NCBI GenBank assembly: GCA_023702235.1
Contig: JAMQCR010000002.1
Span: forward strand, 1,178,001 to 1,242,000
Reading direction: 5' to 3'
Length of the DNA stretch: 64,000 nucleotides
Source of the DNA: Neobacillus pocheonensis
GTDB lineage: Bacteria; Bacillota; Bacilli; Bacillales; Cytobacillaceae
Part shown: positions 1-8,407 of the stretch, piece after piece
How the letters are laid out: each line of letters opens with the position of its first letter
How positions within the stretch are numbered: position 1 is the stretch's first letter
Position numbers and translations under genes: made by a program
The notes under the pieces: model-generated
Told to the model about the DNA's origin: nothing
Seen by the model: only the letters and a program-made list of their open reading frames with translations
Database searches by the model: none

Positions 1-1029
1 TTTAAATTCATTTACAATAAAGTGAAAAGTGTTTTAGACAACGATAAAGTTATTATTTTAACTCATACGCCAAAAGAAAACTGGTCGAATGAAGATTACA
101 ACCGTAACTGGATATATGTGAATGGACATACTCATCGAAATGATTACTGTTGTGACGAGGAAAAATCTTTTTATTCTGACAATCAAATTGGATATTATTC
201 TACAAACATAGGTTTAAAGCATTTTAAATTATCAAGAGTTTATGATATTTTTAAGTATTATCCTGACGGAATTTATTCTATTTCAAGAGAGCAATATTTG
301 GACTTTAACCGGGGCGTTGAGATTAAAGTAACTTTTAATAGAACAGGAACTATACATATGCTTAAAAACAATAATGTATATTGTTTTATACTTGAAAACC
401 AGAACACAGGGAAAATATCTCTGTTAAATGGTGGGAGGATTAATAATTTAGAACATAACGACATCAATTATTACTTTGAGAGAATGGCGTATTATTCAGA
501 TGCAATCAGAGGGTTATTTAGCGATTACAATCAAGCACTAAAATCCATATCTGATAGTATTAAAAAAATTGGCGGTATTGGGACAATCCACGGATGTATT
601 GTTGATATAGATTTCTTTAATCACATTTATGTGAATCCGGAAGACGGAACCGTAACCCAATATTTTGCCTTGTCGATTGTTGATAAGTATATCTATCCAA
701 ATGTCAAAGCGCTTTTGTTAGCTCAAAGAAAAGATTTATATGATAATTATATGAAACTTTTAGACGGAGAGAGCGAGGGCGTCAAGCTGTTGAAAGGTGA
801 AATAAAAGCAGGAAGCATTGAAATATCAAGATTTATTCCGGATACTTATATGTACAGACCATCAAGAATAATGAAGTCATTACAGTACCTGACAGAAGTT
901 AATGTTATAAGGATTTGGAACGATCGTATTATCGAATTTCAATTTCAAAGCAAAAATAAAGCAAAAGATTTGTGTGCTAATAATAACGACACTTTGTTGC
1001 TATCCGTTAAACGAAACAGAAGCAATTAA
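1..1029 (+). CDS. Metallophosphoesterase-like protein, C-terminal part, runs in from the left edge
   Basis: The frame is open from base 1, so the real start lies outside the window; the first start-like codon (GTG at 22) has no ribosome site. Near the visible N-terminus, LTHTP followed about 25 residues later by NGHTHRND resembles the last metal-binding strands of a calcineurin-type phosphoesterase, whose GHTH motif supplies metal-ligand histidines. The remaining ~280 residues match nothing I recognise. The motif is seen; the family follows from it; the substrate is unknown. A hairpin terminator overlaps the stop codon. Confidence 0.6.
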   Translation, partial: FKFIYNKVKSVLDNDKVIILTHTPKENWSNEDYNRNWIYVNGHTHRNDYCCDEEKSFYSDNQIGYYSTNIGLKHFKLSRVYDIFKYYPDGIYSISREQYLDFNRGVEIKVTFNRTGTIHMLKNNNVYCFILENQNTGKISLLNGGRINNLEHNDINYYFERMAYYSDAIRGLFSDYNQALKSISDSIKKIGGIGTIHGCIVDIDFFNHIYVNPEDGTVTQYFALSIVDKYIYPNVKALLLAQRKDLYDNYMKLLDGESEGVKLLKGEIKAGSIEISRFIPDTYMYRPSRIMKSLQYLTEVNVIRIWNDRIIEFQFQSKNKAKDLCANNNDTLLLSVKRNRSN

Positions 1030-1053
1030 CGCCGCCTTTCAGCGGCGTTTCTG
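1028..1053 (+). terminator. Rho-independent terminator
   Basis: AACGCCGC and GCGGCGTT form a perfect 8-bp stem with a 6-base loop, followed by a short T run. It overlaps the stop codon of the phosphoesterase-like gene. Confidence 0.8.
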
Positions 1054-1552
1054 CGTGATTATGAAGTTGTTTAATGATCTTTTAGATTAAGGAAATTCCG
1101 GTTGCGCATAAATAGACGTTTATACTGCTTCGTTGGTGTCAACAGAGATTCCGGACCCATAGCTTAGTGTCCAATATGTAGGGAAATTCGTGCTTTATAA
1201 GAGTTTTAAAATCATATGGATGGCTTTTCCTTCCCATTGGGTTATCGAATTTATTTTTCGGATTTGAAAAAAATAAGGAAGAAAAATGGATATTTATTTT
1301 CATTTTTTATTGGGTTTGTTTTTATCTTAAATTTCATCATCAGCTTATTCCAGTAACGGGGGCGTTAGTAAAAAAGGATTAACGTACCGGAGCGGCAATC
1401 CTTTTTTCTTATTTCGAATAATGGTTCTGGTCTATTTAACAAGATTTATTTTGGAGATCAATTTGGAAATGTAATTGTTAAGTTTCACACAACAATATAT
1501 CTTTCTCCGCTGAAGGCTCTTTTAATATCTGACTGCCAATCAACCCAGTCTT
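1054..1552. other. Gene-poor stretch with one repeat copy
   Basis: About 500 bases without a supportable gene. The only structure I see is the partial dispersed repeat and hairpin at 1352-1407. Confidence 0.6.
1352..1407 (+). repeat. Dispersed AACGGGTGC repeat, partial copy with terminator
   Basis: AGTAACGGGGGCGTTAGT matches the right half of the dispersed repeat seen throughout the window. It is followed by AAAAAAGGATT...AATCCTTTTTT, a terminator-like hairpin. Confidence 0.6.
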
Positions 1553-1765
1553 CTAGTTATTTAACTCCAGTAATAATTCGGGGACAATGTTTTGTTCAAA
1601 ATCCTTTGGCTTGTCCAATTGTATCCCTCTTTTTGAAGCAGCTGCAATCATTAATCCTAATTCATAGTACATTTTTTTAGAAACTATACCTTTTGAAATC
1701 ATTTTCTTCACTTCATTATAAAATTGAATCAAAAAATCACTAGGTAATTTTTCATACAAAGACAT
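1553..1765 (-). CDS. Small hypothetical protein, 70 aa
   Basis: A 70-residue cytosolic-looking protein with an amphipathic N-terminal helix and a Leu-rich C-terminus (PELLLELNN); I do not recognise the family. The start is supported by TAGGTG eight bases upstream of the ATG and a TATAGT -10-like box just before it, so it looks like its own transcription unit. It is divergent from the large GIY-YIG gene downstream. Function unknown. Confidence 0.6.
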   Translation of the reverse strand: MSLYEKLPSDFLIQFYNEVKKMISKGIVSKKMYYELGLMIAAASKRGIQLDKPKDFEQNIVPELLLELNN

Positions 1766-2024
1766 TTTTAAACACCTACTATTCCTACTATACTAATAGG
1801 AATATTATCAATTAAAACTTAAAATGAAAAGAGATTTTTTCCAAAGTCACAAGATTGTCATTTAATTACAGATACGTTTGAAAATAGAACCTAATTCTTA
1901 TTGCACTAACGGATCAGGATAGTTCAACAAGAATGGGTGCAAGATCACCCAGATTACAGGAACCGATGATATAATTATTACGTTAATGCTTCATTCAAAC
2001 GGTATGATGTAGGGTGATAAAATA

Positions 2025-4292
2025 ATGGATGTTAATGAAAACAATTGGGTAGTATATATGCACATTACACCAAATGGAAAGAAATATGTAGGGATTACAG
2101 GCAATGATGTAGAACGTAGATGGCGCAATGGTAATGGATACAAAACTAACTTGATTTTTACTAGAGCCATTAACAAATATGGATGGGATAACATAGAGCA
2201 TAAAATAATTGCCGAAAAATTATCTTTTGAAGATGCATGTAACCTAGAAATAAAGCTTATAGCAGAATTAAAACTTCTTAATAAAAAATATGGCTATAAC
2301 CTAACAGCAGGTGGAGAAGGAACACCCGGACATACTGTTCCTGAAGAAACAAGAAAAAAGCTATCAGAAATGTTTTCGGGAATGAATAATCCTAATTTCG
2401 GAAGAACAGGGGAATTGCATCCATTATATGGCTTAACCAAAGGTGAAAGTCATAGTGCTAAAAAAGTAATATGTTTAAATACAATGGAATCCTTTGATTC
2501 TATAATTGAAGCAGGGGAAAGCATGAACTGTACAATCGAACATATAAGTAATTGTTGTCAAGGCACTAGAAAAACATGTGGCACTCATCCTATTACTGGA
2601 GAAAAACTTGTATGGGCATTTCTTGAGAAAGCCAGTGAAATGAATGAGGATGAAATTAGGGCTTATATTGCATATAGAATAAAAAGAACTCCACATTCTG
2701 AGGAAACACGAAGAAAAATCGGTGATGCGCATAGAGGTAGAAAACTTTCAGATGAGCAAAAGAAAAAAATAAGCGAATTGAATAAAGGCAAAAAAATGCC
2801 TGACGAATTACGAAAAAAATTATCAAAAGCAGTTATTTGTTTAAATACACTTGAAGTTTTTGATTCCATTATGGATGCGGCAAAAAAGTATGATATAGAA
2901 TATAGTGGAATTTCTAAATGTTGTTTAGGAAAAAGTGAATATAGTGGAAAAGATGCTTTGTCTGGAGAAAAACTAGCCTGGAAATATTACGATGAATATT
3001 TAAAACTAAAAGAATTAGGGTTTGTTTGGGCTCCTAAAGATGATGAGTGGGAAATTAATTACAAAGAATTAGTTGCTTTTATGATGGAATATGGAAGCTG
3101 TTTAGTTTCGAGAAGAGTCAATGAAACGTTAGCTAATTGGGTATTCAAGCAAAGGCAAAATTATAAAAAAAATAATCTTTCAATAGAAAGAATTGAAAAA
3201 TTAAATGCAATTGGTTTTATATGGGACCCATATAAAGGACAATGGGAAAGTATGTATAATCTTTTAGTTCACTTTAAAAAAGAAAATGGACATTGCAATA
3301 TACCACTTAGATACATTAAAAACGAACAATTGGGCAAATGGGTAAATACCCAACGACAAAATTATAAAAATAAGCAATTGACAGAAGATCAAATTCAAAA
3401 GTTAAACAATATTGGATTTTCATGGGATCCGATTAACGATGCATGGAATACTATGTTTAACCTTTTAAAATTGTTTAAAGAAATGAACGGACATTGTAGA
3501 GTTCCAGATAAATACAAAGAAAATCCTCAGTTAGGATTATGGGTTGGTAATCAAAGAAGAAACTACAAAAAGAAGAAGCTAACTGTTGAGCAAATTCAAA
3601 AGTTAAACAATATTGGATTTGTTTGGTATCCGAAAGAAATGCCGGAAACAAAAGCGGTTATATGTTTAAATACACTTGAAGTTTTTGATTCCATTATGAA
3701 TGCTGCAAAAAAGTATGATATAGGATATAGTGGAATTTCTAAATGTTGTTTAGGAAAATGTGAATATAGTGGAAAAAATGCTTTGTCGGGAGAAAAACTA
3801 ACCTGGAAATATTACGATGAATATTTACAACTAAAAGAATCAGGGTTTGTTTGGGTTCCTAAAGATGATGAGTGGGAGATTATGTACAAAGAATTAGTTA
3901 CTTTTAAGATGGAATATGGAAACTGTTTAGTTTCGAGAAGAGTGAATAAAACGTTAGCTAATTGGGTGTTCGATCAAAGGAAAAACTATAAAAAAAACAA
4001 TTTATCAACAGAAAGAATTGAAAAATTTAATGCAATTGGTTTTATTTGGGATTTACATAAAGAAAACTGGGAAAGTATGTATAATCTTTTAGTTGATTTT
4101 AAAAAAGAAAACGGTCATTATAATGTACCACTTAGATACATTAAAAACAAGCAATTAGGTGAATGGGTACTAAGCCAGCGAAAACATTATAAAAATAAGA
4201 AATTGACAGAGGAACAAATTCAAAAGTTAAACAATATTGGATTTGTTTGGTATCCGAAAGAAAAAAATAAACAAGAGAACGCCTCGATCTAA
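2025..4292 (+). CDS. GIY-YIG nuclease with NUMOD and repeated helicase-associated (HA) domains
   Basis: 755 residues. Residues ~8-95 fit a GIY-YIG nuclease domain (VYMH...YVGIT, then Arg and Glu positions). Then come NUMOD3-like motifs (EETRKKLSEMFSG, GMNNPNFG, SEETRRKIGDAHRG), a NUMOD1-like unit (KVICLNTMESFDSI...GEKLVWAF), more NUMOD3, a second NUMOD1, three helicase-associated domains of ~65 residues (each W-x3-Y/F...G.C...LG.WV..QR..YK...L...I..L..IGF.W), a third NUMOD1 and two more HA units. The last ~210 residues closely duplicate residues ~275-480. NUMOD modules are DNA-binding parts of homing endonucleases; HA domains are predicted DNA binders. A site-specific nuclease is inferred. 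The start has AGGGTG upstream. No interrupted host gene is evident around it. Confidence 0.8.
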   Translation: MDVNENNWVVYMHITPNGKKYVGITGNDVERRWRNGNGYKTNLIFTRAINKYGWDNIEHKIIAEKLSFEDACNLEIKLIAELKLLNKKYGYNLTAGGEGTPGHTVPEETRKKLSEMFSGMNNPNFGRTGELHPLYGLTKGESHSAKKVICLNTMESFDSIIEAGESMNCTIEHISNCCQGTRKTCGTHPITGEKLVWAFLEKASEMNEDEIRAYIAYRIKRTPHSEETRRKIGDAHRGRKLSDEQKKKISELNKGKKMPDELRKKLSKAVICLNTLEVFDSIMDAAKKYDIEYSGISKCCLGKSEYSGKDALSGEKLAWKYYDEYLKLKELGFVWAPKDDEWEINYKELVAFMMEYGSCLVSRRVNETLANWVFKQRQNYKKNNLSIERIEKLNAIGFIWDPYKGQWESMYNLLVHFKKENGHCNIPLRYIKNEQLGKWVNTQRQNYKNKQLTEDQIQKLNNIGFSWDPINDAWNTMFNLLKLFKEMNGHCRVPDKYKENPQLGLWVGNQRRNYKKKKLTVEQIQKLNNIGFVWYPKEMPETKAVICLNTLEVFDSIMNAAKKYDIGYSGISKCCLGKCEYSGKNALSGEKLTWKYYDEYLQLKESGFVWVPKDDEWEIMYKELVTFKMEYGNCLVSRRVNKTLANWVFDQRKNYKKNNLSTERIEKFNAIGFIWDLHKENWESMYNLLVDFKKENGHYNVPLRYIKNKQLGEWVLSQRKHYKNKKLTEEQIQKLNNIGFVWYPKEKNKQENASI

Positions 4293-4408
4293 TTCAAAAA
4301 TTCCCTTATCGTGCACATATCGGTTATGGGGAAGATGAAGTCGTGATTAATTCAAGTGGCGAACTAATATGTATAAGCATTTGTAAACAATACTTGAACT
4401 TTAACTAG
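4277..4408 (+). pseudogene. Possible protein C-terminus remnant overlapping the GIY-YIG gene end
   Basis: A frame different from that of the nuclease stays open for 43 codons across its stop (ERLDLIQKFPYRAHIGYGED... to QYLNFN). The composition is protein-like, but there is no start, ribosome site or recognisable family. It may be the tail of a gene into which the nuclease gene was inserted. Weak evidence. Confidence 0.25.
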
Positions 4409-4449
4409 CGGGTGCTTTCATTAAACAAAGAAGGGCTGCGGCAGCCTTT
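4391..4449 (+). repeat. Dispersed repeat, partial copy with GGCTGC hairpin
   Basis: ACTTTAACTAGCGGGTGCTT resembles the core repeat. GGCTGC-G-GCAGCC then T's follows, the same hairpin type as at 46401 and 49803. Confidence 0.6.
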
Positions 4450-4512
4450 ATCACCATAGTCCATACAACTAGGATGTACGTGTTGTTCTTTAATATCGTT
4501 TTGTTGGTTCAT
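4405..4512 (-). CDS. Tiny ORF (35 aa) with a very strong ribosome site
   Basis: ATG at 4512 is preceded by GGAGGATAAA, close to ideal. The 35-residue product starts MNQQNDIKEQHVHPSCMDYG and ends inside the dispersed repeat. It may be a real small protein, or the 5' end of a gene truncated by the repeat. No family recognised. Confidence 0.35.
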   Translation of the reverse strand: MNQQNDIKEQHVHPSCMDYGDKGCRSPSLFNESTR

Positions 4513-4551
4513 TTTATCCTCCATTTTTTTTACCTTTCTGAATTTGAGTAA

Positions 4552-4578
4552 TTTTACACACTAGATAGTGTGTGAAAA
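4552..4578. repeat. Short inverted repeat
   Basis: TTTTACACACTA and TAGTGTGTGAAAA are near-perfect inverted copies separated by two bases. This could be an operator or a small terminator for the tiny minus-strand ORF region. No further support. Confidence 0.4.
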
Positions 4579-4788
4579 TGGTGATTTTTTATGTAAAGCT
4601 CTAGTATCCGTTTTTCTATTAAAGACATCCAATTATATTTTAAAAAATATTACGTCAAGGATAATGGAAACCTTATTCAGCTATATGGGCGTTAGTTGAA
4701 CAGCGGAATTATTAATTTGGGACAGATTTGTTCATATGTATTTTTTTGGTAGGTATCCTTTTCTGGACAAACCGATAATTTTTAAATT

Positions 4789-4955
4789 AAAATATCCTTA
4801 GACTGTAGCGCATGGGAAAGGATAGACTGTGTGGTTACAGAGAGTTTTTTTGAAGTAAAGTGAAGGATTAAATGGGATTCAGCCCATACATAGCAAGGGT
4901 TCGTAAATATACAGAATTTTCTGATATACCTAAAACAATCTTCAAAACTATTGAG
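4789..4955 (+). repeat. 167-bp repeat, copy 1 (copy 2 at 35331-35498)
   Basis: From AAAATATCCTTAGACTG to TCTTCAA...TTGAG this segment matches 35331-35498 closely along its length (shared blocks include GTAGCGCATGGGAAAGGATA and CAGCCCATACATAGCAAG). It encodes no protein. CTGTA...TACAG can pair around the first 45 bases. In copy 2 the right end joins a tRNA fragment exactly at TCTTCAA; here it runs into AT-rich DNA. Confidence 0.8.
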
Positions 4956-5071
4956 TTATTAAACTATTATTTAGTGTTTAGAAGATGCTTTGGGAGTTTC
5001 CATATTATAGTAAATCTACGTTTCTCCGGTTCACATCATTTGTAAAAATGGAATAAAAAATGAAATGAATT

Positions 5072-5104
5072 AAGGATGGAATCGAAATGGCTCCATCCTT
5101 ATTT
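5072..5104 (+). terminator. Hairpin terminator
   Basis: AAGGATGGA...TCCATCCTT with an 11-base loop and ATTTT after. No gene ends directly before it on either strand. Confidence 0.6.
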
Positions 5105-5120
5105 TGTGTTAAGAAAAATG

Positions 5121-5138
5121 TTTGTGAAGGAATGTACT
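5121..5138 (+). repeat. Left part of a dispersed repeat split by two IS elements
   Basis: TTTGTGAAGGAATGTACT is the left half of the dispersed repeat (compare TTTGTGAAGATATGTACTTA at 15861). Its continuation ACTTAAACT lies at 6872-6880, after the first IS, and AACGGGGCAGTTTAG at 8410-8424, after the second. Joining the three pieces restores one repeat copy, which fixes both IS boundaries. Confidence 0.75.
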
Positions 5139-5271
5139 GATATGAACGAAACTGTCAATGCCCCCTACACAATCTGATTTGGTTTGGTTTTTTGGGCAAC
5201 TCTAAGAAGAGAAGCATTTTTCGGCTTCTTTGCTTATTAGTTGGGATTGAGCCTTAAGGCTAGGGGATCTC

Positions 5272-5369
5272 CTTCTCAGCTTACAGACTGCTCCTCAATC
5301 TCCAAATTGGCTGTCAAGTGCTTTCCTTGACAGGCAATTTGGAGATTGAGATACTTTTTAAAGCTGAGA
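5272..5369. ncRNA. Long hairpin in the noncoding end of element 1 (possible guide RNA region)
   Basis: Arms 5293-5317 and 5325-5349 pair over 25 bp with a single mismatch and a 7-base loop (TGCTTTC). Outer arms TTCTCAGCTT (5272) and AAGCTGAGAA (5360) close a second stem. It lies downstream of the transposase, where IS1111-type elements are reported to encode their guide (seek/bridge) RNA. The structure is seen; the guide role is inferred. It could also serve as a strong terminator. Confidence 0.5.
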
Positions 5370-5642
5370 ATGAATAAATTTCTCCTTTCATTTTGATATT
5401 AAAAAGTTAAGCACACGGCACGAAGGCAAAATTCTCAACTGCGGTTAGCACTCTGATATTCGTGGGTTTTCACATTTTATCTTTCCGTATAAAGGAGCTT
5501 CCACTAACTTAAAACGTGCGTTAGCCTATTTGGCATAGCACAAGTACATTTCGTGGTTTCTCCTTACCGGTTTTTACCTTTGCCTCCGAGCCCTATGCTC
5601 CGAATTTTAAAGAAAAATTAACCATCATTTTATTCGTAATTT

Positions 5643-6758
5643 TTACTTTGTAATGGAGCTATTTTCAACTTCTTGAGTTACTGCCCAGATAAATCCTGCT
5701 AATTCTCTTGCAATGGCTGTTATTGCCTTTCCAAATGCCTTTCCACGTGATAGTAAACGAAAATATTTTTTATGAAGGCGATTTTGAGCTTTCCATGAGA
5801 TCATTTGAACATTAGGCAACTGTCCTTCTATTCTTTTCTTTAAATCTCCTTTTATAGCAGGCGGAAATCGATAACTCCAAGCTGCTTCTACAAGTAACCG
5901 ACGAACATGACGATTGCCAGTTTTGGTAATATTACCTTGCCTTCTGGTTTCACCACTAGAACTTTCACTTGGAATTAACCCAACGTAAGACATTAATTTT
6001 TTGGGAGAAGCAAATCTTTTAAATGATCCTATCTCAGCCACAAGACTAGTAGCTGTAATCGTAGCTATTCCCCTTAATGATTGTAGTGCTTGAATCATTG
6101 GCGCATGGTAACCTTCGGTTGATTGTAATTTTATTTCTTCTTCTAATCGTTTTACCCTTTGCTCAATTTCTTGTAAATGGTGTAGATACTCTTGAAAAAC
6201 TACTTTGGATGCAGAACGTTCAAACTTTAGAGTATTTAACCATTCTCGGTATCTACGAGTCCATTTCTTTCCCTTGAAAGGCGGGTGAATATCATTTCGT
6301 AAAAGGAATTTAGATAATTGATGTTTGGCTCTTAATTCATCCTCTTTGGCATCTTCACGGGCTCGAACTAAATCCCGAAGCGCCTCGTCATCTTCTGTTG
6401 GCACATAAACAGAGGTTAATTCGCCTGCACGAAATAACTTTGCAAGTTTAATCGAATCTCTACGATCAGTTTTAATCCGTTCACCTGGTTTCTTAGGGAT
6501 TAAAGATGGTGGGATTACTTCACATTCAATTCCTAGGCTAAGAAAAAGCCGATATAAACCATAGCCAGTTGGACCAGCTTCATAACAGACTCGAAGATTA
6601 TCTTTTTCTCCCAGCTTATTTACTAACTTTCTAATTGATTCCACCGTGTTAGGGATCATTCCCCAATACCTTGGCTCATCTCGACCTTCATCTGCAATGG
6701 CAACGGCGATTTTTTCTTTTGAAACGTCTAAACCTACATATTTTATGGTATCCTTCAT
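5643..6758 (-). CDS. IS110-family transposase (element 1)
   Basis: 371 residues, normal length. The N-terminal DEDD/RuvC-like domain shows GLDVSKE (D11), YEAGPTG (E60) and KTDRRD (D98, D101), so all four catalytic acids are present. The C-terminal domain (residues ~230-330: LRGIATITATSLVAEIGSF, SYVGLIPSESSSG, RHVRRLLVEAAW) contains the conserved transposase_20 region with its serine. Such proteins are DNA-cleaving recombinases guided by a structured RNA from the element. It looks intact. The start ATG is followed closely by KYVGLDVS as usual for the family. Confidence 0.92.
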   Translation of the reverse strand: MKDTIKYVGLDVSKEKIAVAIADEGRDEPRYWGMIPNTVESIRKLVNKLGEKDNLRVCYEAGPTGYGLYRLFLSLGIECEVIPPSLIPKKPGERIKTDRRDSIKLAKLFRAGELTSVYVPTEDDEALRDLVRAREDAKEDELRAKHQLSKFLLRNDIHPPFKGKKWTRRYREWLNTLKFERSASKVVFQEYLHHLQEIEQRVKRLEEEIKLQSTEGYHAPMIQALQSLRGIATITATSLVAEIGSFKRFASPKKLMSYVGLIPSESSSGETRRQGNITKTGNRHVRRLLVEAAWSYRFPPAIKGDLKKRIEGQLPNVQMISWKAQNRLHKKYFRLLSRGKAFGKAITAIARELAGFIWAVTQEVENSSITK

Positions 6759-6761
6759 AAT

Positions 6762-6860
6762 AACTAGCTCCTTCCGTAATGTAGCTCTGATTTGGTTTGT
6801 TTTTTCCAGTAAACAGTGTAACCAAATTAACCTACGGTGTTACGAGTAAGGAGCTAGTTT
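6762..6860. repeat. Inverted repeat upstream of element 1 transposase
   Basis: AACTAGCTCCTT (6762) is the perfect inverse of AAGGAGCTAGTT (6848-6859). Inside, GATTTGGTT and AACCAAATT pair again. The string CTGATTTGGTTTG here also occurs at 5176 in the other noncoding end. This may be a promoter/regulatory hairpin or part of the recombination RNA system. Confidence 0.5.
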
Positions 6861-7000
6861 CGTTTATGATAACTTAAACTACCATGAAAACTAACTTCTG
6901 AAACGTTGGAAAATGGCAATACTAAAGAAGACGCAGCTCATTCATTTTTTTTAAAAGGTGAAAGCGCCTGATTCCATTGATATTTAATGAGATTGGTGGA

Positions 7001-8152
7001 TCAAGAAGCTTCTGTAATTGTCACGGTATATCCTAGACTTTCCAGTCTTCGAACCGAATGTCGTACAATGGATACTTGCTTTTGTTTATCAAAGTAGTCT
7101 TCGCCTAAGTCTACATACATTTCTTTTCTTGTCAGAAGATAAAAAGCAATTCTCAATATGGCATGAGCGACGACAATGGCTGCTCTTTTTCTACCTTTTC
7201 GTGCTAGTGTTCGTCTATATAATGCACCAAGGTAGTTTTTTGAGGCACCTACTGAATGGGCTGCTTCTGTTAAAGCAGATTTTAAATACTTGTTGCCTTT
7301 CTTGGATTTAGTTGATTTCCGTTTACCTGCACTTTCATTGTGTCCAGGTACGAGTGCAGCCCAAGAACATAATTGTGGTGCAGTTTGGAATTGTTTTTTA
7401 ACATCTGTTCCAACTTCAGCTAGTATTTGTTCAGCCATTCTTTTAGCGATGCCAGGTATGGAATCAAGTCGTTCTATATCTTCTTGATAGGAACTTACTC
7501 TTTGAGCAACCTCTTGATCAAGCTTTTCAATTTGTTCGGTCAAGAAGTCAATGTGAGTGAGAATCGTATTAAGCATCATGCGTTGATGAGGATTTACATA
7601 ACCTTTAAGAGCGAGCTCAAGTTCGTCCTTCTTCTTTTTCATTGTACCTCGAGCGAAGGTTGATAGTTTCTCAGGGTCGTCTTCGCCATCTGCGATAGCG
7701 CGAAGCATATCCTTGGATGAAACACCCATAATATCGGAAACCACAGAACCAAGTTTAATGTTTGCGCCTTCTAGTACCTTTTGAATACGATTATGTTGTC
7801 TTGCTCGTTCTTCTATATTACTTCGACGGTAACGAACCAGTTCTCGAAGTTCTCGTTGATTTCGATCAGGAATGAAGCTTGCTTTTAGTAACCCATGGCG
7901 AAGAAGTTGGGCTATCCATTCGGCATCTTTCACATCCGTTTTACGTCCAGGAACAGCTTTCATATGCTGCGCATTGACGACGAGAAACTCAATTTCCTCA
8001 GCTTCGATAAGATTTACAATAGGTTTCCAGAACACACCTGTACTTTTCGTAGAAAACGTTTGAATCTCCTTTCCTTCTGGAGTCATAACACAGGCAGTAA
8101 TGTTGTCCTTATGGACATCCATACCACAAACTCGTTCAATGATAACTTCCAT
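7001..8152 (-). pseudogene. IS110-family transposase with an in-frame deletion of its second catalytic acid
   Basis: The frame is open for ~383 codons from the ATG at 8152, chosen because AAAGGA lies nine bases upstream; a longer frame to 8197 lacks support. D12 (GMDVHKD) and D73/D76 (KTDVKDAEW) are present, but where the family has an ESTGVYWKP-like motif this protein reads [11 protein letters not shown]: the Glu is Lys36. The spacing D12-K36 is 24 residues against 49 (D11-E60) in element 1, so ~22 residues were removed without changing frame. The C-terminal half (LDSIPGIAKRMAEQILAEVG, LVPGHNESAGKRKS, LTEAAHSVG) looks normal. Probably inactive. Confidence 0.8.
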
Positions 8153-8197
8153 TGAAACCATCCTTTCTATGGCTATAAAAATAGGAGGCTGGTGCAA

Positions 8198-8407
8198 AAA
8201 CCAGAAAAAGGATTAATCTACCATAAGTGCTTCCCGTAAGGGAGCGACAGTCTGTGATGCACCGTGGTCGTTGGAGTCAGACTAACGGATGGGCTCTAAT
8301 GGCACCATAGTTTATCGACCTTCCTCACCCAGCCATAGAAACAGTATTGACGGTTTTAATCTGTTTTCATCCTCTGTGGTGCAGCGCAATTTTGCGCTGC
8401 ATGGTGA
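8198..8407 (-). ncRNA. Predicted bridge RNA region of IS110 element 2
   Basis: Noncoding DNA just upstream of the transposase, where IS110 elements encode their bridge RNA. Read 5' to 3' on the minus strand it has a GCAGCGCAAAATTGCGCTGC hairpin, then a segment with CCGTTAG, then one with ATGGTAG. CCGTTAG equals the target sequence left of the insertion (CCCCGTTAG); ATGGTAG equals the element's own transposase-side end (CATGGTAG). The order (target part, then donor part) fits known bridge RNAs. A close copy without transposase lies at 46177-46375. The match is seen; the RNA itself is inferred. Confidence 0.6.

Larger units (their letters stand above)
5139..6870 (-). mobile_element. IS110-family element, IS1111-like (element 1)
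   Basis: About 1.73 kb. Near-terminal inverted repeats are seen: ATGAACGAAACT at 5142-5153 and the inverse of ATAAACGAAACT at 6856-6867 (11 of 12 match). Such subterminal inverted repeats are typical of the IS1111 subgroup. It carries one transposase on the minus strand, a ~500-base noncoding end downstream of it and ~110 bases upstream. It splits a dispersed repeat between GTACT and CTTAAACT. Confidence 0.7.

Noticed and set aside
7018-8155. Several plus-strand ORFs of 60-97 codons opposite the element 2 transposase
   Set aside because: They lie antisense to a clearly conserved transposase, have no ribosome sites, and their sequences look random.
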